Notes: generated by a model from the sequence alone, not told the origin. 12,724 nt of DNA from JAZGDL01 sp036477795 (GCA_036477795.1 JAZGDL010000422.1:1-12724); one strand, 5' to 3'; shown: positions 1 to 6,239, numbered from the stretch's first letter. Translations and numbers: made by a program.

Positions 1-346
1 AGAGCAGCCGCGGATCGTCCGGCTTGACAAACACGGGGTCATCGATCGATGGAATAGTGTCCTTGCCGATGCCGAACTGGAACCCGTGCTTGTCCAGCGG
101 CGATCCGGTGATGTCGAACCACTCCGGTTTCTCGCCGGCGCGGGAGGCCCGCAGGTACTCCTTACCGCCCTCGACCTTAAAGTGACTCAAGCCCACGCGG
201 TAGCGGCCGCCGGTCTGCTCATCGCTGATACAGCCGGTGTAGATCATCGCAACGAGCACCACTGACAGCGGGACCGAACCGAGGATTGCAACCGTCTGCC
301 AACTCAGCGGTTGCGTGAAGAACTTGATGATTCTGTTGTTTCCCAC
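1..346 (-). CDS. DUF3179-type membrane-anchored protein, N-terminal part (cut by window edge)
   Basis: This open frame starts at a GTG (346-344) with an AGGAG Shine-Dalgarno sequence at 358-354, seven bases upstream, and runs off the left edge after 115 codons. The N-terminus has a short basic and aromatic stretch, then a hydrophobic segment at about residues 18-36 (AILGSVPLSVVLVAMIY) followed by TGC. It is either a signal anchor or a weak lipobox. After a linker come WFDITGSPLDKHGFQFGIG and KDTIPSIDDPVFVKPDDPRL. The IPSIDDPxF element resembles the opening of DUF3179 proteins, which usually read (D)GIPAIDxPxF. The function of DUF3179 is not established, and the rest of the domain lies outside the window. 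The family call rests on this short match. The gene is preceded by 360 bases of non-coding sequence that contains a terminator. Confidence 0.6.
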   Translation of the reverse strand, partial: MGNNRIIKFFTQPLSWQTVAILGSVPLSVVLVAMIYTGCISDEQTGGRYRVGLSHFKVEGGKEYLRASRAGEKPEWFDITGSPLDKHGFQFGIGKDTIPSIDDPVFVKPDDPRLL

Positions 347-495
347 GGCGATGCTCCTGAGATTTTTCCAGCCTCACCCGGATAACCGGTCAAGACCGCG
401 GCGGATTCCCGCATTCCGGACGGATCAACCAGGCGATAGACCAGCCTCCCTTGTGATTCACCTTGAATAGCCACCACGGAAATCGCCGGTGAACC

Positions 496-531
496 AAAAA
501 AAGGCCCACCTTCTCCGACACGAAGGTGGGC
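496..531 (-). terminator. Intrinsic terminator, minus strand
   Basis: A perfect 9-bp stem (GCCCACCTT at 504-512 with AAGGTGGGC at 523-531, ten-base loop) is followed on the minus strand, after one base, by seven T (502-496). This is a textbook Rho-independent terminator for transcripts coming from the YjbQ side. It could also act as the terminator of an attenuator in front of the DUF3179 gene. Confidence 0.8.
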
Positions 532-533
532 TC

Positions 534-608
534 TCATCGACGCGGTGGGCGAGCCGACGTCACCGCCGCCGACGAGCACAATAAGCGCGAGAATGCTCGA
601 GACCGCAT
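534..608 (-). CDS. Possible 24-aa leader peptide just upstream of a terminator
   Basis: An ATG at 608-606 has a Shine-Dalgarno-like AGGTGAG (622-616) seven bases upstream. It opens a 24-residue frame rich in Arg and Ser (it begins MRSRAFSRLLC and ends SARPPRR). The TGA stop lies at 536-534, two bases from the terminator stem at 531. The order of ribosome site, mini-ORF, stop and terminator is what translational attenuators look like. An alternative frame of the same stretch reads ILALIVLV but has no start codon nearby. No regulatory target is obvious, since the next gene is a DUF3179 protein. It may be a chance ORF; the evidence is architectural only. Confidence 0.3.
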   Translation of the reverse strand: MRSRAFSRLLCSSAAVTSARPPRR

Positions 609-706
609 TGCGGCTCTCACCTACTGCTAACCGTGCCGCGGGACGTGTTATTCCCGCCCGCCCACAAAAATGTCCGCCGATGAGCCTTCTTTGCAAAAAA
701 CGCCTG

Positions 707-1129
707 CTACTCGCCGATCACCTGAACGACGACCTGCCGGTCCCGGGGCCGGGTGTCGAAGTCGATCAGCACGATCTGCTGCCAGGTGCCCAGCGTCAAC
801 CGGCCGTCCACCAGCGGTACCGTCAGCCCGGACCCCAGAAGCGATGCCCGGACGTGTGAATGGCCGTTGTCGTCGTGCCAGGTCTCCTCGTGCTGATAGA
901 CGGCGTTCTGAGGGGCCAGTTTCTCGAAAAGGGCCTTGAGATCATGCTTTGCCAGCCCGGGCTCAAACTCGGTGGTGGTGATCCCCGCCGTGGAGCCGAT
1001 CACGAAAACCGTCACCGTCCCCGACCGAATCTCGCCCTCCGCCAGGCATCGCGAGACCTCCTCAGTGAGGTTCAAGACCTCATCGCCGCCACGCGTGCTG
1101 ATGGTGACGTCATGCGTTTCAACCGCCAT
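707..1129 (-). CDS. YjbQ / UPF0047 family protein (secondary thiamine-phosphate synthase type)
   Basis: The 140-residue product matches the YjbQ/UPF0047 family along its whole length and has the usual family size. Hallmarks are GSTAGITTTEFEPGL (residues 46-60), WHDDNGHSHVRASLLG (84-99, with the conserved His residues) and LTLGTWQQIVLIDFD (111-125), followed by RPRDRQVVVQVIG. Some family members have weak thiamine-phosphate synthase activity, but the true physiological role is unsettled, so I give no gene symbol. The start is placed at the ATG at 1129, with a purine-rich AAAGGGTGG six bases upstream. An in-frame GTG at 1138 would overlap that site and is less likely. Transcription probably ends at the terminator at 531-496. 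The protein should be cytoplasmic. Confidence 0.88.
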   Translation of the reverse strand: MAVETHDVTISTRGGDEVLNLTEEVSRCLAEGEIRSGTVTVFVIGSTAGITTTEFEPGLAKHDLKALFEKLAPQNAVYQHEETWHDDNGHSHVRASLLGSGLTVPLVDGRLTLGTWQQIVLIDFDTRPRDRQVVVQVIGE

Positions 1130-1205
1130 CAAAGCCACCCTTTCATAAATAGATTACTGCTCACCATGACAGCGCCGGTTCGTTCGTGAAATGTCCCTCA
1201 AAGCC

Positions 1206-1280
1206 CACGGATGGCAATCCGTGCTGTCCCGAGAATCCCTTCTCGGCACCTGCCAAGGAGCGAGAAAGGATTCTCGCTCC
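1206..1280. repeat. Cluster of three short hairpin repeats (REP-like)
   Basis: Three perfect stem-loops with four-base loops stand in a row between queF and the YjbQ gene. They are CACGGAT/ATCCGTG (1206-1223), CCGAGAA-TCCC-TTCTCGG (1229-1246) and GGAGCGAGAA-AGGA-TTCTCGCTCC (1257-1280). The second and third have the same core in opposite orientation, as in paired REP/BIME elements. The same pair of hairpins recurs at 12041-12128. No T-run follows on either strand, so these are probably not intrinsic terminators. Confidence 0.75.
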
Positions 1281-1305
1281 AGCGGTAAACGGTGCCGCCG
1301 GACCG

Positions 1306-1674
1306 TCATGAGCCGGGCGCCACGGACCGGTCGCCGTGCTGGGCGGTAACGGTGGTGCCGATCCCCCCGCGGACGTTCCAGCAGGTCTCGACCTCGATCC
1401 AGCGGGGCTGGCAACATGTTACGATATCATTGAGCAATCTTCCGGTAACATCCTCAAAATAGATGCCGTCGTTGCGATAGGATTGGAGGTATCGCTTGAG
1501 ACTGCGCAGCTCCAGGCAACGTTGGTCTGCCACATATCGGAAAGTGATCGTGGCGAAGTCGGGCTGCGAAGTGACGGGGCACAGGCTGGTGAATTCATGG
1601 GCCGTATGCACGATCAGGTAGTTGCGATCGGGGTGTGGGTTGGGGAACACCTCCAGAAGCGTTGCATCAGCCAT
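1306..1674 (-). CDS. queF: QueF, NADPH-dependent 7-cyano-7-deazaguanine (preQ0) reductase
   Basis: QueF reduces the nitrile of preQ0 to the amine of preQ1, a step in making the tRNA base queuosine in the cytoplasm. The 122-residue product is the short, single-domain (YkvM-like) form. The catalytic Cys32 sits in FTSLCPVTSQPDF, with Asp39 seven residues on as the expected proton donor. ELRSLKRYL (55-63) is the QueF substrate/NADPH motif, usually ELKSLKLYL, so two Lys-to-Arg or Lys-like changes are conservative. RNDGIYFEDVTGRLLND and the C-terminal EVxxxWNVRGGI also fit the family. The ATG at 1674 is the only possible start, because an in-frame TGA lies two codons upstream. No strong ribosome site is visible, and the gene may be read from the promoter of the small gene 113 bases upstream. 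No other queuosine genes are in the window. Confidence 0.93.
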   Translation of the reverse strand: MADATLLEVFPNPHPDRNYLIVHTAHEFTSLCPVTSQPDFATITFRYVADQRCLELRSLKRYLQSYRNDGIYFEDVTGRLLNDIVTCCQPRWIEVETCWNVRGGIGTTVTAQHGDRSVAPGS

Positions 1675-1787
1675 GAGTCAAAGTCCGCTAGTAAACCGGC
1701 CCCGCGGGCGTCGTCGTGGAGGTTCCCCGAATCCTGGCGGAATCCGATCTTCGGTCCGAGCCGCCGGATCAGGTTGAAATCCGTGCA

Positions 1788-1961
1788 TCACGGTGACAGA
1801 CCTGTCACCAGCGCCCAGGCGATCATCGCTCCGAAGAACGCGCCGCCGAGGGGGCCGGTCGCGACTCAGGTGTCACACGAACCGCTGAAGCGCTTTCGCG
1901 TCAGCCCCAGCAAACCGCCGATACCGGCGCCTCCGCCGATCATAAGCACGTTGAAGAGCAT
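1788..1961 (-). CDS. Small two-helix membrane protein (DUF6132-like) with one in-frame TGA at codon 32
   Basis: An ATG at 1961-1959 has a strong GGGAGG site (1975-1970) eight bases upstream and a plausible promoter (-35 at 2026-2021, -10 at 2002-1997). The frame encodes a Gly-rich hydrophobic helix (MLFNVLMIGGGAGIGGLLGL), then TRKRFSGSCDT, then a TGA codon (1868-1866). Without any frameshift it continues as VATGPLGGAFFGAMIAW and ALVTGLSP to a second TGA (1790-1788). Read through, this is 57 residues: helix, basic loop with a Cys, second helix ending GAFFGAMIAWALV. This resembles the DUF6132 layout (helix, G(S/T)C loop, helix ending in a GAxxGAxx pattern), but the match is short. The TGA would make a C-x-x-U motif if it encoded selenocysteine. 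A nonsense mutation or sequencing error is the simpler alternative. Confidence 0.5.
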
Positions 1962-1996
1962 TGGAACAACCTCCCTGGGGGCCCACCGCTGCCACC

Positions 1997-2026
1997 ATCA
2001 TACATGAAATCGACACTCTTCGACAA
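1997..2026 (-). promoter_or_regulatory. Candidate sigma70-type promoter for the small membrane protein and queF
   Basis: On the minus strand TTGTCG (2026-2021) is followed after 18 bases by TATGAT (2002-1997), which match TTGACA and TATAAT at four and five positions. Transcription would begin near 1990, giving a short leader of about 30 bases that contains the GGGAGG ribosome site of the gene starting at 1961. Planctomycete promoters are poorly defined, so this is a match to the general bacterial consensus only. Confidence 0.45.
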
Positions 2027-2030
2027 TCGC

Positions 2031-2049
2031 TTCAATTCGCTGAATTGAA
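2031..2049. promoter_or_regulatory. Perfect palindrome between divergent promoters (operator candidate)
   Basis: TTCAATTC-GCT-GAATTGAA has perfect 8-base arms. It lies just upstream of the minus-strand -35 box and overlaps the plus-strand -35 box (2045-2050). Its position and AT-rich symmetry in a GC-rich genome suggest a dimeric repressor or activator site controlling one or both divergent genes. No regulator gene is visible in the window. Confidence 0.45.
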
Positions 2050-2073
2050 CGGCTGCTGGTGGCCGTATAGAAT
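2045..2073 (+). promoter_or_regulatory. Candidate sigma70-type promoter for the serine protease gene
   Basis: TTGAAC (2045-2050) and TAGAAT (2068-2073) are separated by 17 bases, and match the consensus at four and five of six positions. Transcription would start near 2080, about 90 bases before the ATG at 2171. The same TAGAAT -10 with a 17-base spacer appears upstream of the gene at 6240. Confidence 0.45.
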
Positions 2074-2170
2074 CAAGGTGGGCGATTTCTTGAAGTTTCG
2101 CGCGCACGCCACATGACGCTGCGGCGGGAGCCGGGCCCGACGTGACAGTAGTGGAACGAGGAGCAACAGC

Positions 2171-4522
2171 ATGAGCACGGGAAAACTGGTTTTTCAAACA
2201 CCTGGGAAACAGGGGCATTCCGGTGGACGGGCGATGCCCGGGCTGCTGGCTGCGGGACTGCTCGTCGCGACGAGTACAGCGTCGGCGCCCGCCCAGAGTC
2301 CCACACCGCACATGATGGAGCGCGCCAAGAGCGCGTCGGTCATGATCCGCACCTCCCATTCCAAAAGCAGCGAAGGCGACACCCTGATCGGAACCGGGAG
2401 CGGTTTCTTCGTCAATTCCAACGGGTTGTGCATCACCAACAATCACGTGGTGGACCCGGGCCACCACAAGAGCCAGGAGGAGAAGTTCAAGCTCAAGATG
2501 GACATGAACCGTCTGGTGTGGGAGGTGGTCACTCGTAGCGGCACGCCGGATGAAGAGAAGTGGCGTGCCGATGTGCTCTATCAGAACGAGCAGGCCGACC
2601 TGGCGGTCCTTCAGGTCAAGGACCAGGATGGAAGGTTTCTGGAGTGGGAGGATTACATCGGCTTCTTGCCCACCTCGCAGGTGACTGAGGGCATGAAGGC
2701 GTGGTGCCTGGGGTTCCCTGGTGGGGACAGTGCAAAGAACACTCAGGACTTCCCGAAAGTAGCGGTGACTTCCGGCAACGTCGTTGACCTGCCGCGCACT
2801 ACATCGGGGCGCATTACCATGATCGAGACCGACGTGCTGGCCAATCCCGGCAACAGCGGCGGGCCGTTCATCGATATTTCCGGTCGACTGGTGGGCGTTC
2901 TAACGCTGGCCAGTCAGACCGAAGCGCGCACCAACACCACCATGCTGATACCTGGTGATCTGGTTCTGGAGATGATCGGAATCGCCTTCCGACGGTCCAA
3001 GGTCTCAGCCGGCGTAGATATCAAACCGTTCTACGACGTGTTTGTCCGACGAAACGGCTTGTGGGACCTGCCGGTGGATGATCGGTTGGATCAACTGGAC
3101 TGTGTCACCCTGGCCAAGTCCGGCAGCCGGGCCTGCGGTGAGGTGATGGGAAGAGCGATCACCTGGCCTTCGCTCTTGGGCGATATCAAAGTTCCCCTGT
3201 CGGCGACGGCCTATTTTTTGAATGAAGAGGGGCGTCATGGAATGGTCTTCCTGGACGGCGGTGACCGCTTCCAGGTGAACACGGCCGAAGCCGAAGTGAA
3301 GTTCACGCCGGAAGGCGGCACGGCCATGGATCTCGATCTGGACGACGTCAAGTGGATCGCGTTCCGCAAACCCGCGGCCCCGCCGGCGGTTCCCCAAGGA
3401 TTGGCCTACGTCATCGGCGGCGACACTCTTCATCTTTCATTGCTCGACGTCCGCGGTGACGTGAAGTTCAGATCGGATTTCGGGAATCAGGTGCTCAGCG
3501 TACCGGTGAACTCGGTCGAGCGCATCGAGGAGGAAAATCGCACCCGCATCCTTTATACGACCAGCGGATCACGGATGTCCGGGCAGTTTGACGAGCATCA
3601 ACTCACCGGCACGCTGGCCTGGAGCGGCACGCCTGTCAGATTCTCATTCGCCGAGATGAGGCAGGTGGCCATCAGGCGCATCGATTACCGCAAGAATCAA
3701 GAGGCCCGCGAGATCGATCTTGCCAAGTCATTGAAAACCTCCGATCCGCGGCTGGTGCGGATCGCGACACTGCTGGACACGAGTGACGTGCACGCCGCGG
3801 GGCCGCTGTTGGACAAGCTCTTGGACGACCGCCAATACAATGCCCTGGCCCGGGAGAAGAAGGATCAGCTTCGCTTTCTTCAGGGCGAGTACCTGCTCAA
3901 GTCCGGGCAATATGATGAGGCGGCGTCGGTGTTCAAGAAGCTTCGCCGGGCCAAGGTGGACAATGTGCTGTGGCATTCCCGGGCGCGGTTGGCCATGCTT
4001 GAACGGTACGGCGACGGGAAATACGACCAAGCCGACATCAGCCGGCCGGATGTCTTCGATCGCGCCGCTCGTTCGCTCGCCACGGAGTTCCGTCTGGAGG
4101 CTGCACACGGTCTGGACGGCATCGAAAAGAGTGAGCCGGACTCGCGCGGCGAATACCTCAAGCTCAAGCGTCGGGCCGGGCAACTCGAGGAAACCCTGCA
4201 GATTGCCAACCGCCTGACCGGCGGCGAGTCGGACGAATACCTTTTGCATTTATGGCGCGTGACGACCCGCTTGCACCAACTGGAGGGCCGTCGGCTCACC
4301 GAGCAACTGGCTGAACTTCAGGAGCAACCCGGTCGTTCGGCGCGGGGGCCGGGCGGGCGAACGCTCAGCGAGTCCCAGCGCAGGCGGATCGAGCAGAAGA
4401 TCGCACAGATCGAGCGTGATATCGAAAAGGCCGCGGAGGGCATCGAGGCCCTTGGTGTCAAGATCCGACAAGCCGGTTTCATCATCGACGACCCCGACCT
4501 GATTGACGCGGGTGATGAATAG
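2171..4522 (+). CDS. Exported trypsin-like (HtrA-type) serine protease with long C-terminal repeat and TPR-like region
   Basis: The 783-residue protein starts at ATG 2171 with GAGGAG seven bases upstream. Residues 1-42 form a signal peptide with an unusually long N-region and a hydrophobic core (PGLLAAGLLVATSTASA), so the protein acts outside the cytoplasm. The protease domain (about 50-275) has a complete catalytic triad: His92 in ITNNHVVD, Asp143 in QADLAVLQV and Ser229 in NPGNSGGPF. There is no recognisable PDZ domain after it. Instead, residues 340-505 hold three approximately 50-residue beta-rich units, each ending in a DDVKWIAF, NSVERI or AEMRQVAI type strand. A TPR-like helical pair follows (RFLQGEYLLKSGQYDEAASVF, about 568-588), then a charged coiled coil (about 700-767). 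The next gene, a TSUP transporter, starts 60 bases on, so the two may be co-transcribed. The substrate is unknown; periplasmic quality control or a scaffold role are both possible. Confidence 0.85.
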   Translation: MSTGKLVFQTPGKQGHSGGRAMPGLLAAGLLVATSTASAPAQSPTPHMMERAKSASVMIRTSHSKSSEGDTLIGTGSGFFVNSNGLCITNNHVVDPGHHKSQEEKFKLKMDMNRLVWEVVTRSGTPDEEKWRADVLYQNEQADLAVLQVKDQDGRFLEWEDYIGFLPTSQVTEGMKAWCLGFPGGDSAKNTQDFPKVAVTSGNVVDLPRTTSGRITMIETDVLANPGNSGGPFIDISGRLVGVLTLASQTEARTNTTMLIPGDLVLEMIGIAFRRSKVSAGVDIKPFYDVFVRRNGLWDLPVDDRLDQLDCVTLAKSGSRACGEVMGRAITWPSLLGDIKVPLSATAYFLNEEGRHGMVFLDGGDRFQVNTAEAEVKFTPEGGTAMDLDLDDVKWIAFRKPAAPPAVPQGLAYVIGGDTLHLSLLDVRGDVKFRSDFGNQVLSVPVNSVERIEEENRTRILYTTSGSRMSGQFDEHQLTGTLAWSGTPVRFSFAEMRQVAIRRIDYRKNQEAREIDLAKSLKTSDPRLVRIATLLDTSDVHAAGPLLDKLLDDRQYNALAREKKDQLRFLQGEYLLKSGQYDEAASVFKKLRRAKVDNVLWHSRARLAMLERYGDGKYDQADISRPDVFDRAARSLATEFRLEAAHGLDGIEKSEPDSRGEYLKLKRRAGQLEETLQIANRLTGGESDEYLLHLWRVTTRLHQLEGRRLTEQLAELQEQPGRSARGPGGRTLSESQRRRIEQKIAQIERDIEKAAEGIEALGVKIRQAGFIIDDPDLIDAGDE

Positions 4523-4582
4523 TGTTCGCTGCCTGCGCCACCCGACGCAGCCAAAGGCCTACGCCCAACAGATGACCCGCTA

Positions 4583-5332
4583 ATGCCCGAGGTCATCCTC
4601 GCAGTTGCCGCGTTTATCACCTCGATGATCTCCGGGATCATCGGGATGGGCGGCGGCATTCTGTTGCTGGCTACGCTGTTCTGTTTCATCCCGCACGGCG
4701 AAGCCATTCCCACACACGCCGCCGTGCAGATCGTCAGTAACTCCACGCGCGTACTTGGCCTGGCCACGTCGATCGACTGGCGGACGGTGGGCCGGTTCTG
4801 CCTTGGGGGGATCCCGGGCTCTGCACTGGGGATGATGATTCTCTGGGCGTTGGGGCCCCCGGACGACAGCGAGTCCTATCTGAAGATGTTGGTGGGCGCG
4901 TATATTCTGGTCGCCGCGCTCCGGCCTACCAGTCGACGAAATATGCGGTCGGAGGTATGGTGGCATTTCCCATTACTGGGGCTGGTGGCCGGCATGGCGG
5001 CGCTGACCGTCGGTGCCATCGGCCCACTGATCGCGCCGCTATTCTTGCAACGCGGCTACACCAAAGAGCGTTTGGTTGCCACCAAAGCGACGTGCCAGGC
5101 GATAATGCACCTGGTGAAGATTCCCGCGTTTCTCTGGCTGGACCGTTTTGAAATCGAACGATTGGGTGTCCTGGCGCTGTTGATGATCGTGATGGTGATT
5201 CCGGGGACCCTCTGCGGCAAAGCCATCCTCAAACGCGTCAGCGAGCGCGGATTCATTATAGTCTACCGCGTCTCTTTGCTGGCCGCCGGCATTAAGGTGT
5301 TCCTGTACGATGGTGTATGGATGGCGCTCTGA
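4583..5332 (+). CDS. TSUP family (TauE/SafE-like) membrane transporter
   Basis: The 249-residue, strongly hydrophobic protein has about seven or eight predicted membrane helices. It carries the family's duplicated signature: GIIGMGGGILLLATLF (about 18-33) in the first half and AALTVGAIGPLIAPLF (about 139-154) in the second. TSUP proteins export or import small organic or sulfur anions such as sulfite or sulfoacetate; the substrate cannot be told from sequence. The length is typical. The ATG at 4583 overlaps the stop of a three-codon ATG-ACC-CGC-TAA frame, and no good ribosome site is visible, so translation may depend on reinitiation or coupling. It follows the protease gene by 60 bases and precedes the HEPN gene by 38, which suggests one transcription unit. 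Confidence 0.88.
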   Translation: MPEVILAVAAFITSMISGIIGMGGGILLLATLFCFIPHGEAIPTHAAVQIVSNSTRVLGLATSIDWRTVGRFCLGGIPGSALGMMILWALGPPDDSESYLKMLVGAYILVAALRPTSRRNMRSEVWWHFPLLGLVAGMAALTVGAIGPLIAPLFLQRGYTKERLVATKATCQAIMHLVKIPAFLWLDRFEIERLGVLALLMIVMVIPGTLCGKAILKRVSERGFIIVYRVSLLAAGIKVFLYDGVWMAL

Positions 5333-5370
5333 CCTTGTGTGAGTTCGTCGCTGATGCTCTAATAGTGATC

Positions 5371-5772
5371 ATGCCGGCGAATCGGAGTCGTGATTGGTGG
5401 AAGCAGGCGCTGCACGATCAGCAAAGCGCTCGCCGAAACGCCGAGATGGGCATCTACGATTGGGCGTGCTTCATGGCCCAACAGGCCGGCGAGAAGGCCA
5501 TCAGGGCCCTGGTGCAACATCACGGCGGAGACGCCTGGGGTCACTCGGTCAGGGAGTTAGCCCAGTTGCTGCCGGACGGTGTCGCCGTCCCGCCGGACGT
5601 TCGTGATGCGCTGCCTGTTCTGGATCGGTACTACATCCCGACCAGATACCCCAACGGGATTGACAGTGGGACCCCGGCTGACACCTATGGAGCCCAAGAT
5701 GCCGAAACTGCCGTCGGTCTATGTGAGATCGTCCTTCGGTTCGTCGAAGGTCACCTACCTGGATCGGGCTAA
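5371..5772 (+). CDS. HEPN domain protein (partner of the nucleotidyltransferase downstream)
   Basis: The 133-residue product fits the HEPN domain of the PF05168 type. It opens with RDWWKQALHDQQSARRNAEMGIYDWACFMAQQAGEKAIRAL, given here in parts: DWWKQALHD, YDWACFMAQQ and GEKAIRALVQ. It continues with GHSVRELAQLL and the typical C-terminal LDRYYIPTRYPNG (84-96). An ATG at 5317 in the same frame would lie inside the transporter gene; the ATG at 5371 fits the usual family start. Its end overlaps the next gene by 74 bases in another frame, so the two are translationally linked. HEPN-MNT pairs are widespread and some act as toxin-antitoxin systems. The RX4HXY ribonuclease motif of HepT toxins is not evident here (RALVQH is followed by HG, not XY), so toxicity is uncertain. 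Confidence 0.85.
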   Translation: MPANRSRDWWKQALHDQQSARRNAEMGIYDWACFMAQQAGEKAIRALVQHHGGDAWGHSVRELAQLLPDGVAVPPDVRDALPVLDRYYIPTRYPNGIDSGTPADTYGAQDAETAVGLCEIVLRFVEGHLPGSG

Positions 5773-6091
5773 GGCCATCGAGCAATTGCGGCTGCTTGCC
5801 GGCCGACTGCTTGAAACGCATCCGGAGGTCACCGAAGTGCGTCTCTTCGGATCACTGGCCGGCATGACGGCGGTGCCGGGCAGCGATGCCGATGTGCTCA
5901 TCGTCCTCACAAGCCACACACAGCCGCGATGGTTTGATCGCATTGCGGAGTTTCAAGCTGTCTTCGCCGCTACGGACATGCCCGTCGAGGTATTTCCCTA
6001 TACTCAAAGGGAGTTGGCCCGCCTTGAAGCCGGCGGGAGCGGGCTGGCCCGCGCCGCCCGCGCCGGGGTGCTCCTGGCCCGTTGCCGGTAG
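5699..6091 (+). CDS. MNT-type nucleotidyltransferase (partner of the HEPN protein)
   Basis: The 130-residue protein is a minimal nucleotidyltransferase of the pol-beta superfamily. Gly51-Ser52 and Asp63/Asp65 in LFGSLAGMTAVPGSDADVLI form a GSX10DXD catalytic motif, and Glu97 in MPVEVFPY sits where the third acidic metal ligand is expected. In the best-studied HEPN-MNT systems (MntA-HepT) the MNT protein neutralises the toxin by adding AMP to it; whether that holds here is inference. The start at 5699 has GGAG six bases upstream. An in-frame ATG at 5687 is a less likely alternative. The 74-base overlap with the HEPN gene implies coupled translation. No transposase or integrase flanks the pair. 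Confidence 0.87.
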   Translation: MPKLPSVYVRSSFGSSKVTYLDRAKAIEQLRLLAGRLLETHPEVTEVRLFGSLAGMTAVPGSDADVLIVLTSHTQPRWFDRIAEFQAVFAATDMPVEVFPYTQRELARLEAGGSGLARAARAGVLLARCR

Positions 6092-6203
6092 GAGCTCCTC
6101 GCCACCCTCCCGCACACTTGGCAACCCCACGAATCAGATGTCGCCGGTCAACTACGTTGACCCATGCCATCCACCAATCCTGCATCTGCATCAATATGCA
6201 GCC

Positions 6204-6232
6204 TGGACCGTAGGACGAAGTGCTGATAGAAT
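6204..6232 (+). promoter_or_regulatory. Candidate promoter giving a leaderless mRNA for the 86-aa protein
   Basis: TGGACC (6204-6209) and TAGAAT (6227-6232) are 17 bases apart. Transcription would begin around 6239-6240, which is the ATG of the next gene, and no Shine-Dalgarno sequence precedes that ATG. A perfect 7-base inverted repeat, GGTCAAC-TAC-GTTGACC (6146-6162), lies some 40 bases upstream and could bind a regulator. Confidence 0.4.
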
Positions 6233-6239
6233 TGCTGAT

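Larger units (their letters stand above)
347..706. other. Intergenic region between the YjbQ gene and the DUF3179 gene
   Basis: This 360-base stretch holds no convincing full-length gene. On the minus strand it contains, in order, the end of the YjbQ transcript, a 24-codon reading frame with a good ribosome binding site (608-534), and an intrinsic terminator (531-496). About 150 bases then lead to the DUF3179 start. A long frame with a TTG start at 696 crosses the terminator and is probably not translated. I could not pick out a clear promoter for the DUF3179 gene. Confidence 0.6.

Noticed and set aside
304..696. 130-codon minus-strand frame with a TTG start between the YjbQ and DUF3179 genes
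   Set aside because: It runs through a strong intrinsic terminator, overlaps the well-supported DUF3179 start, and its composition looks non-coding at the C-terminal end (a run of Ser and Arg).
1282..1363. Apparent duplicate of the queF 3' end (GCGGTAAaCGGTG versus GCGGTAACGGTGGTGCCG)
   Set aside because: The match is short and degenerate, unlike the 53-bp gmd repeat, and could be chance in GC-rich sequence.
1840..1866. Canonical bacterial SECIS element after the in-frame TGA
   Set aside because: A GC-rich hairpin can be drawn right after the TGA, but its apical loop (CCCTC) has no G; I do not call it a SECIS, only a structure worth testing.
1336..2007. Long plus-strand frame opposite queF and the small membrane protein
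   Set aside because: It is antisense to a confidently identified gene and shows no domain; it is a by-product of high GC content.
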